Shown: positions 1 to 7,791 of the stretch, in pieces
Numbering within the stretch: position 1 is the first letter of the stretch
Layout of the letters: the number at the start of each line of letters is the position of its first letter
From: CAXMST01 sp963712765
GTDB taxonomy: Bacteria > Actinomycetota > Thermoleophilia > Solirubrobacterales > 70-9
DNA: 64,000 bases
NCBI GenBank assembly: GCA_963712765.1
Contig: CAVQIX010000003.1
Location: 620,001 to 684,000 of the forward strand
Direction of reading: 5' to 3'
Position numbers and translations under genes: made by a program
Notes under the pieces: model-generated
The model's input: only the letters and a program-made list of their open reading frames with translations
Database searches by the model: none
Told to the model about the DNA's origin: nothing

Positions 1-2
1 AC

Positions 3-134
3 GGCGGCGACGTCAGCCGCAAGAAGAAGCTGCTCGAGAAGCAGAAGAAGGGCAAGAAGCGGATGAAGCAGGTCGGCTCGGTCGAGGTCCCCCAGGAGGC
101 GTTCCTCGCGGTGCTGAAGATCGGTGAGGACTGA
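3..134 (+). CDS. lepA: Elongation factor 4 (LepA), C-terminal end only
   Basis: The last 43 codons of a gene that enters from the left edge. The lysine-rich peptide with KKGKKRMKQVGSVEVPQEAF and the ending AVLKIGED match the extreme C-terminal domain of LepA/EF4, the ribosomal back-translocase GTPase. The GTPase domains lie outside the window. The stop TGA is at 132-134, and it converges on the hydrolase gene read from the other strand with 14 bases between them. Confidence 0.85.
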   Translation, partial: GGDVSRKKKLLEKQKKGKKRMKQVGSVEVPQEAFLAVLKIGED

Positions 135-148
135 GCCCCGCCCCGCGA

Positions 149-961
149 TCAGCGGTCGAGGAAGACACGGATCAGCGCCGCGAGGCGGGCCGGGTACTGA
201 GCCATGAATGCGTGTCCGGCGCCGGGGAAGCGGGCAAGCCAGGCGTCGGGCAGGCGCTCGGCGAGGATCGCCGAGTTCCGGGCCGGGATGACGCGATCGT
301 CGCGTCCCGCGGCACACAGGACGCCGGCGGAGATCGCCTCGAGTCGCTGTTCAGCGGGCTCGCTGTGCCAGAGGTCCATCGCCCGCTCCTGGGCGGCGAG
401 CGCCTCCATTGAGAGACCGGCCTGGGCCTGGGCGACGAGCTCGCGGACGTCCTCGCCGAGTCCCTCGGCGACGGCCTCCGGAAAGAGGATCGCCAGCAAC
501 CGGTCGGCACGCTCGCGCGGGCTGCCGCTGTGGTCGGTCAGGGTCGCCCAATCGTCCGCCCGGCCGCGGATCGCGACGTCGCCGCCCGGGTCGGTCGCGA
601 GCAGCGCCATGGAGCTGACCCGCTCGGGCCGGCTCGCCGCGAGCGCCTGGGCGATGTAGCCGCCCATCGACCAGCCCAGCACCGCACCTCGCTCGATTCC
701 ATGCTCGTCCATCACGGCAGCGACGTCGGCCGCCATCACCTCGATCGTCAGCTCCTCCTCGCCTAGCTCGGAGCCGGCGATGCCGCGGTTGTCGACGCAG
801 ATCAACTCAGCGAAGCCGGAGAGGCTGTCGATGAAGACCGGGTCCCAGTCCGCGGCGCTACCGCCGTAGCCGTTGATCACGATGAGCGGGTCGCCCGAGC
901 CCAGCTTGCGCCATCCCAGTGCGGTTCCGTTGCGGCCGGTGCTCCCTGTGCTCTCGCTCAC
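149..961 (-). CDS. Alpha/beta-fold hydrolase
   Basis: A 270-residue cytoplasmic hydrolase of the alpha/beta fold. The nucleophile elbow GWSMGG supplies the catalytic serine, and a C-terminal GAGHAF supplies the histidine; GRDDRVIP marks the usual acid-loop region. The substrate cannot be told from sequence. I place the start at the GTG at 961 because GATACT on the same strand (974-969) ends 7 bases upstream, as in many leaderless genes here; an ATG at 1003 is the longer alternative and would overlap the promoter. It is transcribed divergently from the acyltransferase gene. Confidence 0.75.
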   Translation of the reverse strand: MSESTGSTGRNGTALGWRKLGSGDPLIVINGYGGSAADWDPVFIDSLSGFAELICVDNRGIAGSELGEEELTIEVMAADVAAVMDEHGIERGAVLGWSMGGYIAQALAASRPERVSSMALLATDPGGDVAIRGRADDWATLTDHSGSPRERADRLLAILFPEAVAEGLGEDVRELVAQAQAGLSMEALAAQERAMDLWHSEPAEQRLEAISAGVLCAAGRDDRVIPARNSAILAERLPDAWLARFPGAGHAFMAQYPARLAALIRVFLDR

Positions 962-968
962 GGGCAGC

Positions 969-974
969 AGTATC
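969..974 (-). promoter_or_regulatory. -10 hexamer GATACT for the alpha/beta hydrolase
   Basis: GATACT read on the minus strand, 7 bases before the GTG at 961. The spacing predicts a transcript that begins at or within a few bases of the start codon. Confidence 0.5.
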
Positions 975-1004
975 GACGATCGCGAGGATCCGCCGCCGAT
1001 CATC

Positions 1005-1010
1005 TAGGCT
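1005..1010 (+). promoter_or_regulatory. -10 hexamer TAGGCT for the acyltransferase gene
   Basis: TAGGCT lies 10 bases before the ATG at 1021. It supports that start over the longer reading frame, which would run through the divergent promoter region. Confidence 0.5.
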
Positions 1011-1020
1011 CGCGGCACTG

Positions 1021-2130
1021 ATGCGAACTGGTGAGATCGGACCTGGCCCTCTTTGGGACGCCCCGGGCCCGCAGGGAAAGCGAATCCTGCGAAGGGTGCG
1101 CGGGATCGGCCTCGAGGTGATCGGCTTCATCGTCGTCACGATCCTGCTGCCGCCTTTGTTCGTCGTTGCCCTCGTCGTCGACCTCTTCCTCAAGGTCAGG
1201 GACGGTAAGCCGATGGTCGGCGTCCGCCTCGTCCCGTTTCTGTGGTGGTTCCTGTTCACCGAGATGTGGGGCTACGTCGTCCTGTTCGGCATCTGGGCGG
1301 GGACGGGCGGGCCGTTCAACAAGGGCTCGATGCAGCGCCGCAGGGGCATCTACTGGCTGCGGCCGCGCTGGGTGAGGAGCCACCTCGGTGCCTTCAAGCT
1401 GCTCTTTGGGCTCCGCTTCGAAATCGACGGGCGCGAGTGCGCCGCGCCGGGGCCGGCGATCCTGATGATCCGCCACGCCTCGATCGTCGACAACCTGCTC
1501 CCCGATTCCCAACTCGCCATACCTCTGGGCCTGGGGCTCCGGTACGTGGTCAAGCGCGAGCTCGAGACGATCCCGCTGATCGACATCGGCGGACGCTGGC
1601 TGACGACGAACTTCCTCGTCCGTGGCGCGGCGAACTCAGAGGCCGAGATCGAGAAGCTCGCACGGTTGACCGAGAACGTCGGGCCGGGGGAGCTGGTCGC
1701 CGTCTTCCCCGAGGGCACGCGTGCAACCGCGAAGAAGATCGCCCGCGCGAAGGAGATCGTCCGCGAGAAGCACCCCGAGGTCGCGCCGCAGGCGGAGACC
1801 CTGGTCAACCTGCTGCCGCCACGCCTGGGGGGTCCGCTTGCTCTGCTCGACAAGGGAGAGGGCATGGACGTTGTCTTCTTCGCCCACATCGGCTTCGACG
1901 GCTACGAGTACATAAGCGACATCTGGGCCGGCGGCCTCGTCGGGGCGACGATCCGGATGCGGCTCTGGCGAGTTCCCGCCGCCGATATTCCCGAGGGTGA
2001 GCGCGAGCGAGCGAGGTGGCTGTTCTCCAACTGGCAGGAGGCCGACCGCTGGGTCGGGGAGCAGCGCGCCGAGCTCGGTGAGACGATCGCAGCCGACAAG
2101 GTGGCCGGCGAGGTAGGCTCGGCGGCATGA
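1021..2130 (+). CDS. PlsC-like 1-acyl-glycerol-3-phosphate acyltransferase family protein
   Basis: A 369-residue membrane-associated acyltransferase. One or two hydrophobic segments lie near residues 25-50 and 70-90. The catalytic HX4D motif appears as RHASIVD, and the substrate-binding motif as FPEGTRA further on. The family transfers acyl chains to lysophospholipids. It is longer than the usual PlsC (about 240 residues) because of the N-terminal membrane part and the C-terminal extension, so the acceptor is uncertain. Its stop overlaps the next start by 4 bases (ATGA), indicating co-translation. Confidence 0.75.
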   Translation: MRTGEIGPGPLWDAPGPQGKRILRRVRGIGLEVIGFIVVTILLPPLFVVALVVDLFLKVRDGKPMVGVRLVPFLWWFLFTEMWGYVVLFGIWAGTGGPFNKGSMQRRRGIYWLRPRWVRSHLGAFKLLFGLRFEIDGRECAAPGPAILMIRHASIVDNLLPDSQLAIPLGLGLRYVVKRELETIPLIDIGGRWLTTNFLVRGAANSEAEIEKLARLTENVGPGELVAVFPEGTRATAKKIARAKEIVREKHPEVAPQAETLVNLLPPRLGGPLALLDKGEGMDVVFFAHIGFDGYEYISDIWAGGLVGATIRMRLWRVPAADIPEGERERARWLFSNWQEADRWVGEQRAELGETIAADKVAGEVGSAA

Positions 2131-2495
2131 GCGCCCGCAACATCCTCGCCGCTCTCGCCGTCGGCAGGCTCGTGATCGGGGTCGCGATGATGGTCCTGCC
2201 GGAGCGGGTCGCGAGGCGTTGGCTGGGACGCGGCGCCGCGACACCCGAGAGTGGAGCATTCGTGCGCGCCGTTGGTGGCCGCGACGTCGCCTACGCGATC
2301 GGCAGCCTGCAGGCGGCGCGATCCGGAGACCCCAAGCCATGGCTGGCCGCGGGCCTGTTGGTCGACGGCACCGATGCGATCGCGACGATGCGCACCGAGG
2401 GCGTCTCCACCTCACAGAAGCTGATCGGCGGCTGGGCAGCGTTCGCGGCGGTCGCGATCAACGCCGCGGCGCTTTTCGCCGACGACGGGGTCTAG
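2127..2495 (+). CDS. Small integral membrane protein of unknown function
   Basis: 122 residues with three or four hydrophobic stretches (roughly 5-25, 50-65, 70-85 and 95-115), so probably an integral membrane protein. It is rich in Ala, Gly and Arg and has no catalytic motif I recognise. It overlaps the acyltransferase stop by 4 bases and probably belongs to the same transcript, which hints at an envelope role, but the function is unknown. Confidence 0.6.
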   Translation: MSARNILAALAVGRLVIGVAMMVLPERVARRWLGRGAATPESGAFVRAVGGRDVAYAIGSLQAARSGDPKPWLAAGLLVDGTDAIATMRTEGVSTSQKLIGGWAAFAAVAINAAALFADDGV

Positions 2496-2551
2496 CGCCG
2501 GGTCATCCCGACGGCCGGGTGCAGGCCCGGTGAGCGGCTCAGGGCCTCTGA

Positions 2552-2557
2552 TACCTT
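2552..2557 (+). promoter_or_regulatory. -10 hexamer TACCTT
   Basis: TACCTT ends 7 bases before the GTG at 2565 and decides that start over a TTG inside the hexamer itself. Confidence 0.5.
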
Positions 2558-2564
2558 GGCCCAG

Positions 2565-2750
2565 GTGGCTTCGCAGAGCAAGATCAAGGTCAAGAAGAAG
2601 TGCTGTGAGTCGCGACCGCGCTGCAAGCGCTGCCCGGCGGCGATGAAGAGGCTCCAGCGCGGCGGGCTCGCCAAACGAGTCAGCAAGCGCGGCTACGTCC
2701 TCTCCGGCAACGCGACCAAGAAGGACCTCAAGGCCGCCCGGCGGCGCTGA
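2565..2750 (+). CDS. Small basic Cys-containing protein, conserved hypothetical type
   Basis: 61 residues, very basic, with the cluster KKKCCESRPRCKRCP near residues 10-25 that could bind a metal, and a lysine/arginine-rich C-terminus. Short basic proteins of this type with a CC-x-C-x-x-C cluster are common uncharacterised proteins in actinobacteria (recollection, not a search). Nucleic-acid contact is a reasonable guess from charge alone. It stands between the membrane-protein gene and the dehydrogenase operon, with its own leaderless-type promoter. Confidence 0.6.
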   Translation: MASQSKIKVKKKCCESRPRCKRCPAAMKRLQRGGLAKRVSKRGYVLSGNATKKDLKAARRR

Positions 2751-2767
2751 GGATCGGGCCCGGCGAG

Positions 2768-3880
2768 ATGCGCATCACAGCGGCGGTCCTGGAGGAATTC
2801 GGTGAGCCCCTCGTCGTCCAGGACGTCGAGCTCACCGACCCCGGCCCCGGGGAGGTCCTGGTCCGGCTCGAGGCCTGCGGCGTCTGCCACACCGACCTCT
2901 ACACGGCCTCAGGCGTCGATCCCTCCGGCTACGCCCCGACAGTCCTCGGCCATGAGGGTGCGGGTGTTGTCGAGCGCGTCGGCGACGGCGTCCGCCTGCT
3001 CGCCGAGGGCGATCACGTCGTCACCCTGTTCTCGCCCCAGTGCGGTGAGTGCGTCCACTGCCGGGACGAGCGCACCAATCTGTGCCTGGCGATCCGCGAG
3101 CAGCAGAACAAGGGTTATCTGCCCGATGGCAGCACCCGCTTGAAGCGGCCAGATGGCGAGGAGGAGATCCGCCACTTCATGGGCACCTCGACCTTCGCCA
3201 CCCACACGGTAATGCCGGAGATCGCCCTCGCCAAGGTCAATCCCGAGGCGCCTCTGGATCGGGCCTGTCTGTTCGCCTGCGGCCTCTCGACCGGGCTCGG
3301 GGCGGCGATGAACACCGCTCAGGTCCGCGAGGGCTCGACCTGCGTGGTGTTCGGGGCCGGGATGGTCGGACTGGGAGCGGTTGCGGGGGCCCGGTTGCAG
3401 GGCGCCGATCGGATCATCTGCGTCGATCTCTCCCGTGATCGGCTCGAGCTCGCCCGCGGCCAGGGCGCGACCGACATGCTGGAGGGCGGTCCCGACGCGG
3501 TCGAGTGGATCCTCTCCGAGACCGACGGCTTCGGAGCGGATTACACCTTCGAAGCCACCGGGAACGTTGACGTCATGCGACAGGCCGTTGAGGCCGCCCG
3601 CATGGGATGGGGGCTGTGCACGGTCGCCGGCGTCGCCGGAAAGGGCGAGACCCTCGACGTCGTGCCGCGGCTGCTGATCACCGGCCGTCGGGTGGCCGGG
3701 TCTTCCTTCGGCGGCGTCAAGGGTCGCGAGGGCGTCCCGAAGCTGGTCGATCTCTATATGCAGGGCGAGATCGACGTCGACCCCTTCATCTCGCACCGGA
3801 TCTCACTCGACGAGGTCAACCGGGGCTTCGAGCTGATGGAGGCCCAGGACGGCATCCGCAGCGTAATCGAGTTCAACTGA
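2768..3880 (+). CDS. Class III zinc alcohol dehydrogenase (thiol-dependent formaldehyde dehydrogenase type)
   Basis: 370 residues of the medium-chain dehydrogenase family. Seen: catalytic-zinc elements CGVCHTD and GHEGAGVV, structural-zinc cysteines in CGECVHC plus a following Cys, and the Rossmann turn GAGMVG. HFMGTSTF and the C-terminal GIRSVIEFN are typical of the class III branch that oxidises S-hydroxymethyl-thiol adducts and also reduces S-nitrosothiols. Actinobacteria usually use mycothiol rather than glutathione, so the thiol partner is inferred. The following gene is a metallo-hydrolase 18 bases away, a pairing that resembles mycobacterial mscR and its neighbour. Confidence 0.8.
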   Translation: MRITAAVLEEFGEPLVVQDVELTDPGPGEVLVRLEACGVCHTDLYTASGVDPSGYAPTVLGHEGAGVVERVGDGVRLLAEGDHVVTLFSPQCGECVHCRDERTNLCLAIREQQNKGYLPDGSTRLKRPDGEEEIRHFMGTSTFATHTVMPEIALAKVNPEAPLDRACLFACGLSTGLGAAMNTAQVREGSTCVVFGAGMVGLGAVAGARLQGADRIICVDLSRDRLELARGQGATDMLEGGPDAVEWILSETDGFGADYTFEATGNVDVMRQAVEAARMGWGLCTVAGVAGKGETLDVVPRLLITGRRVAGSSFGGVKGREGVPKLVDLYMQGEIDVDPFISHRISLDEVNRGFELMEAQDGIRSVIEFN

Positions 3881-3898
3881 CCACTACGAAGGGACCAG

Positions 3899-4675
3899 AT
3901 GCCGAACCCGACCATTCTCCGGACCGAGGAGGGCAACTTCCTCTCCAACGCGTACCTGATCGCCGACCGTGACTCGGGCCAGGGCGTGTTAGTCGACTCC
4001 AACGGGGTCACGGATCCTCTGGTCGAGTTCGCCGAGCGGGAGGGGATCGAGATCACCGACATCCTCCTCACCCACCATCACTACGACCACGTGGTCGGGG
4101 TCGAGAAGCTGGCCGAGCGCTACGGGGTCGCGGTCCGCGCCCACGAGCTCTGCGCCGCTGAGGTCGACGCCGTGACCGAGACGATCGCCGACGGTGAGGT
4201 GATCGAGACGGCCGGAATGCGCTTCGAGGCGATCCACACCCCCGGGCACTGCGCCGATCACCTCGCGATCAAGATCGGGGATCGGGACTGCCTCACCGCC
4301 GACGTCCTCTTCAAGGGCACCTGCGGCGGCACCGGCGCGCCAGGGGCGACAGGGCTCGACGATCTGCGCGAGTCGGTGATGGAGAAGCTGATGGCGCTCG
4401 ACGGCGAGACGCGGATCCACCCGGGCCACCGCCAGCCCTCGACGATCGGCGCCGAGTGGGAGGGCAACCCCTTCATCCGCCTCTGGCGCGGACTCGACGA
4501 GCCGACCTCGGAGCCCTGTACGGTCGGGCCCGACGAGGACAACCGGCGCGAGGCGACCCTGTTGCTTTGGGCGCCCGACTACGACGGCGGCAACAAGGCG
4601 CTGGTCCGCTTCGCCGACGACGGGACCGAGACGATCACCGGCGGCTCGCAGGTGCGCCGCGAGGGATCGGGCTGA
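3899..4675 (+). CDS. Metallo-beta-lactamase-fold hydrolase
   Basis: 258 residues with the metal-binding signature THHHYDH near residue 60, then HTPGHC, a downstream Asp in LTADVLF, and HPGHR, which together complete a glyoxalase II-like dinuclear site. Such enzymes hydrolyse thioesters. Following directly after a formaldehyde-dehydrogenase-type gene, it may play the role of the S-formyl-thiol hydrolase. That role is inferred from context. AAGGGA about 10 bases before the ATG is a possible ribosome binding site. Confidence 0.75.
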   Translation: MPNPTILRTEEGNFLSNAYLIADRDSGQGVLVDSNGVTDPLVEFAEREGIEITDILLTHHHYDHVVGVEKLAERYGVAVRAHELCAAEVDAVTETIADGEVIETAGMRFEAIHTPGHCADHLAIKIGDRDCLTADVLFKGTCGGTGAPGATGLDDLRESVMEKLMALDGETRIHPGHRQPSTIGAEWEGNPFIRLWRGLDEPTSEPCTVGPDEDNRREATLLLWAPDYDGGNKALVRFADDGTETITGGSQVRREGSG

Positions 4676-4700
4676 GTCCGCTTCGGGCGGCACCTTCGCG

Positions 4701-5141
4701 ATGGCGGTCAAGACCGAGGCGATCGGCAGGCACTATCCGGCCACCAGTTACGAGGTCGGTCTCGAGAAGATCCGCGAGTTCTCCGGAGTCGTCGGCGAGG
4801 ACGGGGCCGTGCACCGCGATCGCGGTGCGGCTCAGGACGCCGGCTACCGTGACGTCGTGGCGCCGCCGATGTTCGTCGTCGTCTATGCCGCGCCGGCCCT
4901 CGGCCCCGCGATTCTGGATCCCGAGGTCGGGATCGACCTCGCGCGGATGGTCCACGGCGGCCAGGAGTTCGTGTGGTCGGAGCCGGTCTACGTCGGAGAC
5001 GTGATCACCACCGAGGCGCAGGTCACCGAGATCTACGAGAAGGACGGCAAGGGCTTCTACGTCTTCGAGTCGGTCTCGAGCAACCAGGACGGGGTCGAGG
5101 TGGCACGTGGGACCTGGACCAACATAGTCCGTGGGGTCTGA
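4701..5141 (+). CDS. MaoC-like dehydratase, HadA-type subunit
   Basis: 146 residues of the hot-dog fold, N-terminal MaoC type. The stretch GVVGEDGAVHRD and the central PPMFV are typical of the non-catalytic or assembling subunit of mycobacterial HadA/HadC, which pairs with a HadB-type catalytic subunit in (3R)-hydroxyacyl-ACP dehydration. The gene immediately downstream encodes such a partner (18 bases between them). The cellular pathway could be fatty-acid elongation or a CoA-linked hydration. Confidence 0.75.
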   Translation: MAVKTEAIGRHYPATSYEVGLEKIREFSGVVGEDGAVHRDRGAAQDAGYRDVVAPPMFVVVYAAPALGPAILDPEVGIDLARMVHGGQEFVWSEPVYVGDVITTEAQVTEIYEKDGKGFYVFESVSSNQDGVEVARGTWTNIVRGV

Positions 5142-5159
5142 GGCGGGTGGAGGAAGCAG

Positions 5160-5555
5160 ATGAGTGATCTCGAGGCCGGCGAGGCGATCCCCGAGCTGCG
5201 GGTGACGCCCGATAGATACCTCCCGCACCGCTACGCCGGTGCCTCCGGGGACTTCAATCCGATCCACATCGACCCGGCATTCGCCCGTCAGGTCGGTCTA
5301 CCCGCGAACATCCTCCACGGTCTGTACTCGATGGCCCAGGTGGCTCGCGCCCAGACGGTCGCGGCCGGCGGGGACCCGAGGGCGCTCAAGCGCCTCTCGG
5401 TCCAGTTCCGCGGCATCGGCGTGCCTGAGCAGGAGATCGTCGTCACGGGCACGATCGTCTCAGCCGAGGGCCGCCGCGTGGAGATCGAGACCGAGGCCAG
5501 CCAAGGCCAGAGCGCGATCATCCGCAACGGGCGCGCGTTGCTCGAGCTCGACTGA
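5160..5555 (+). CDS. MaoC-like dehydratase, HadB-type catalytic subunit
   Basis: 131 residues. The hydratase 2 motif YAGASGDFNPIHIDPAFA contains the catalytic Asp and His, and ILHGL follows. It is the likely partner of the preceding HadA-type protein, forming an (R)-specific enoyl hydratase/dehydratase heterodimer. A clear GGAGGA Shine-Dalgarno sequence lies just before the ATG, unlike the leaderless genes around it, as expected for an internal cistron. Confidence 0.8.
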   Translation: MSDLEAGEAIPELRVTPDRYLPHRYAGASGDFNPIHIDPAFARQVGLPANILHGLYSMAQVARAQTVAAGGDPRALKRLSVQFRGIGVPEQEIVVTGTIVSAEGRRVEIETEASQGQSAIIRNGRALLELD

Positions 5556-5603
5556 GGCCGCCGCGCCGGCCAGCGGAAGCGGCCCGGGCGTGGCCGCCGC
5601 TCC

Positions 5604-5609
5604 TACAAT
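5604..5609 (+). promoter_or_regulatory. -10 hexamer TACAAT for hrcA-dnaJ-prmA
   Basis: TACAAT ends 7 bases before the GTG at 5617. No CIRCE inverted repeat (TTAGCACTC-N9-GAGTGCTAA) is present around it, so HrcA autoregulation at this site is not supported. Confidence 0.6.
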
Positions 5610-5616
5610 CAGTGCC

Positions 5617-6642
5617 GTGCTCAGCGAAAGACAAGAGGAGATCCTCCAGCTCGCGGTCGACGCCTACCTGGAGAGCGGCGCACCGGTCGCCTCGAAGGCG
5701 ATCGCCGACCGTGACGACGTCGACTGGAGTGCCTCGACCGTTCGCCACGAGCTGGCCGAACTCGAGGCCGCGGGATTCCTCACCCACCCGCACACCTCCG
5801 CCGGGCGGGTCCCGACAGACGCTGGATACAGGCTCTACGCCGACGCCCTGCTCCAGGTCGGGCGCGCCGAGCCGGCCGACGCCGAGCCGGCGCTCGGCCT
5901 CTCCCGGGTCCAGCACGAGGTCGAGGAGGCGCTGGTCGAAACGACCACCGCTCTCGCGCAGGCGAACGACCTGCTCGCGCTGGTTACCGCGCCGCCCGCG
6001 AGCACCGCGACGATCCACCGGGTCGAGGTGCTGCTGCTGCAACCTCGGGTGGTCGCCCTGGTCGCGATCGCTTCGAACGGCGAGGTCTCCAAGCGCGTCT
6101 TCACCTTCGACGACGTCGATCCGGGCCTCGTCGACTGGGCATCCTCGTTTCTCAATGAGCGCCTCGAGGGGAGCTCCACCTCCGAGCGCGCGATCCGCTC
6201 GCGCCTCGAGGATCCCGAGATCGGCTTGGTGGAGCGCGAGTTCCTCGACTCGATCTGTGGAGGCCTCGCCGAGCTCGGTGCCGAGGCCTCCCAGCAGCTC
6301 TACATGGAGGGCACCGCCCGCCTGCTCTCGGAGTCCCACGCCGCTGACATCCCCGAGCCGGACGGGGTCGTGCGCGCGCTCGAGGGACGGGTCAGCCTGC
6401 TCAGCGTCCTGCGCTCGGCCCTGCGCGATCAGTCGGTGTTCCTCTGCATCGGGGCTGAGAACCCCGAACCTGCCCTGCGCTCGGTCAGCGTCGTCAGCGC
6501 CGGCTACGGACTCGGCTACCGTCCCCTCGGAGCGGTCGGCGTGATCGGCCCGCTGCGGATGGACTACGGCAAGGCGATCGACTCCGTGCGAGTCGCGGCC
6601 GATGAGCTCAGCCGCTTCTTCGCAACCGCCTACGAGGGATAA
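5617..6642 (+). CDS. hrcA: Heat-inducible transcription repressor HrcA
   Basis: 341 residues. The N-terminal winged helix has LSERQEEIL and the helix-turn-helix core SASTVRHELAELEAAGFLTH followed by TSAGRVPTDAGYR, the family signature. The C-terminal GAF-like regulatory domain ends with GPLRMDYGKAI. HrcA represses chaperone operons at CIRCE elements. The leaderless-type GTG start is chosen because of TACAAT upstream. dnaJ follows 3 bases after the stop, the usual hrcA-dnaJ pairing; grpE and dnaK are not nearby. Confidence 0.95.
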   Translation: MLSERQEEILQLAVDAYLESGAPVASKAIADRDDVDWSASTVRHELAELEAAGFLTHPHTSAGRVPTDAGYRLYADALLQVGRAEPADAEPALGLSRVQHEVEEALVETTTALAQANDLLALVTAPPASTATIHRVEVLLLQPRVVALVAIASNGEVSKRVFTFDDVDPGLVDWASSFLNERLEGSSTSERAIRSRLEDPEIGLVEREFLDSICGGLAELGAEASQQLYMEGTARLLSESHAADIPEPDGVVRALEGRVSLLSVLRSALRDQSVFLCIGAENPEPALRSVSVVSAGYGLGYRPLGAVGVIGPLRMDYGKAIDSVRVAADELSRFFATAYEG

Positions 6643-6645
6643 GGG

Positions 6646-7791
6646 ATGCCACGCGACTATTACGAGATCCTCGGCGTCGACCGGGGGGCCGACGAGGGGG
6701 CGATCAAGAAGTCGTTCCGCAGGCTCGCCCGCGAGCTGCACCCCGACGTCAACACCGAGGATCCCGACGCTTCCGAGCGCTTCAAGGAGGCCGCCGAGGC
6801 CTACGAGGTGCTCTCCGACCCCGAGCGCCGCCGGACCTACGACGCCTTCGGCCACGAGGGTCTGCGGAGCGGCGGCTACCAGCCCCGCACCGAGGGCTTT
6901 GGCTCGGTCAGCGATATCTTCGAGGCCTTCTTCGGCGCCGAGAGCGGCGGCGGGGGTGGGTTCAGCGACCTCTTCGGCGGCGGGGCGGCCCGCGGACCGG
7001 CGGGTGGCGGTGACGTCGCGGTCGCGGTCGAGATCGGCCTCGCCGAGGTCCTCAGCGGGGTCGGCCGCGAGGTCGAGTTCGAAGCGATAATTCCCTGCGA
7101 GCACTGCAACGGCAACGGTGCCGAGCCCGGCACCCCGATCGTCACCTGCGAGACCTGCGACGGGGCCGGCCAGGTCCGTCAGGTCTCGCGGACCCCGTTC
7201 GGTCAGATGATGCGGACCGGGACATGCCCGACCTGCAACGGAGCCGGCAAGAGCGCGGAGACTCCCTGCGAGGTATGCGACGGCGAGGGACGCCGGATCG
7301 AGCGCAAGAGCTGGGAGGTCGACATCCCCGCCGGGATCGAGGCCGGGCAGCGAATCAGGATCGGCGGCGCCGGGCATGCCGGCGAGCCGGGTGCCCGTAA
7401 CGGCGACCTCTACGTGCAGGTTTCGGTGGCCGCCGACGAGCGCTTCCATCGCGAGGGACGTGATCTGGTCACCGTCGCCGAGTTGCCGGTGACAACCGCG
7501 ATGCTCGGGGCGCGGATCACGGTCCCGACCCTCGAGGGCGAGGAGGAGGTCGAGGTCGACGCCGGCGCCCAGCACGGGGACACGATCAGGCTCCGCGGCC
7601 AGGGGCTTCCAGGCCTCAACTCACGCTCGCGTGGCGATCTCCACGTCGTGCTCAAGCTGCTGACGCCGGTCAAGCTCGACGCCGAACAACGAGAGCATGT
7701 CGAGCGCCTCGATGCCTCCCTCGGGGAGCGCAACGCGCCCAGGGCCGCGCGCGCGGGTCTGTTCGAGCGCGTCAAGCGCGCCTTCTCTTGA
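6646..7791 (+). CDS. dnaJ: Chaperone protein DnaJ
   Basis: 381 residues with the J domain (DYYEILGV and the HPD tripeptide near residue 34), a Gly/Phe-rich linker around 75-120, and four CXXCXGXG zinc repeats (CEHCNGNG, CETCDGAG, CPTCNGAG, CEVCDGEG) followed by the C-terminal substrate-binding domain. It is the DnaK co-chaperone. It is translated from the same transcript as hrcA, and prmA overlaps its stop by 4 bases. Confidence 0.97.
   Translation: MPRDYYEILGVDRGADEGAIKKSFRRLARELHPDVNTEDPDASERFKEAAEAYEVLSDPERRRTYDAFGHEGLRSGGYQPRTEGFGSVSDIFEAFFGAESGGGGGFSDLFGGGAARGPAGGGDVAVAVEIGLAEVLSGVGREVEFEAIIPCEHCNGNGAEPGTPIVTCETCDGAGQVRQVSRTPFGQMMRTGTCPTCNGAGKSAETPCEVCDGEGRRIERKSWEVDIPAGIEAGQRIRIGGAGHAGEPGARNGDLYVQVSVAADERFHREGRDLVTVAELPVTTAMLGARITVPTLEGEEEVEVDAGAQHGDTIRLRGQGLPGLNSRSRGDLHVVLKLLTPVKLDAEQREHVERLDASLGERNAPRAARAGLFERVKRAFS

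Noticed and set aside
5560..5620. Possible CIRCE operator at hrcA
   Set aside because: No TTAGCACTC/GAGTGCTAA-like repeat is present in the gap; only the -10 TACAAT stands out.
5518..7575. Long open frame on the minus strand (685 codons)
   Set aside because: It is antisense to hrcA and dnaJ, both unmistakable. Long antisense frames are expected at this GC content, and the peptide has low-complexity composition without any motif.
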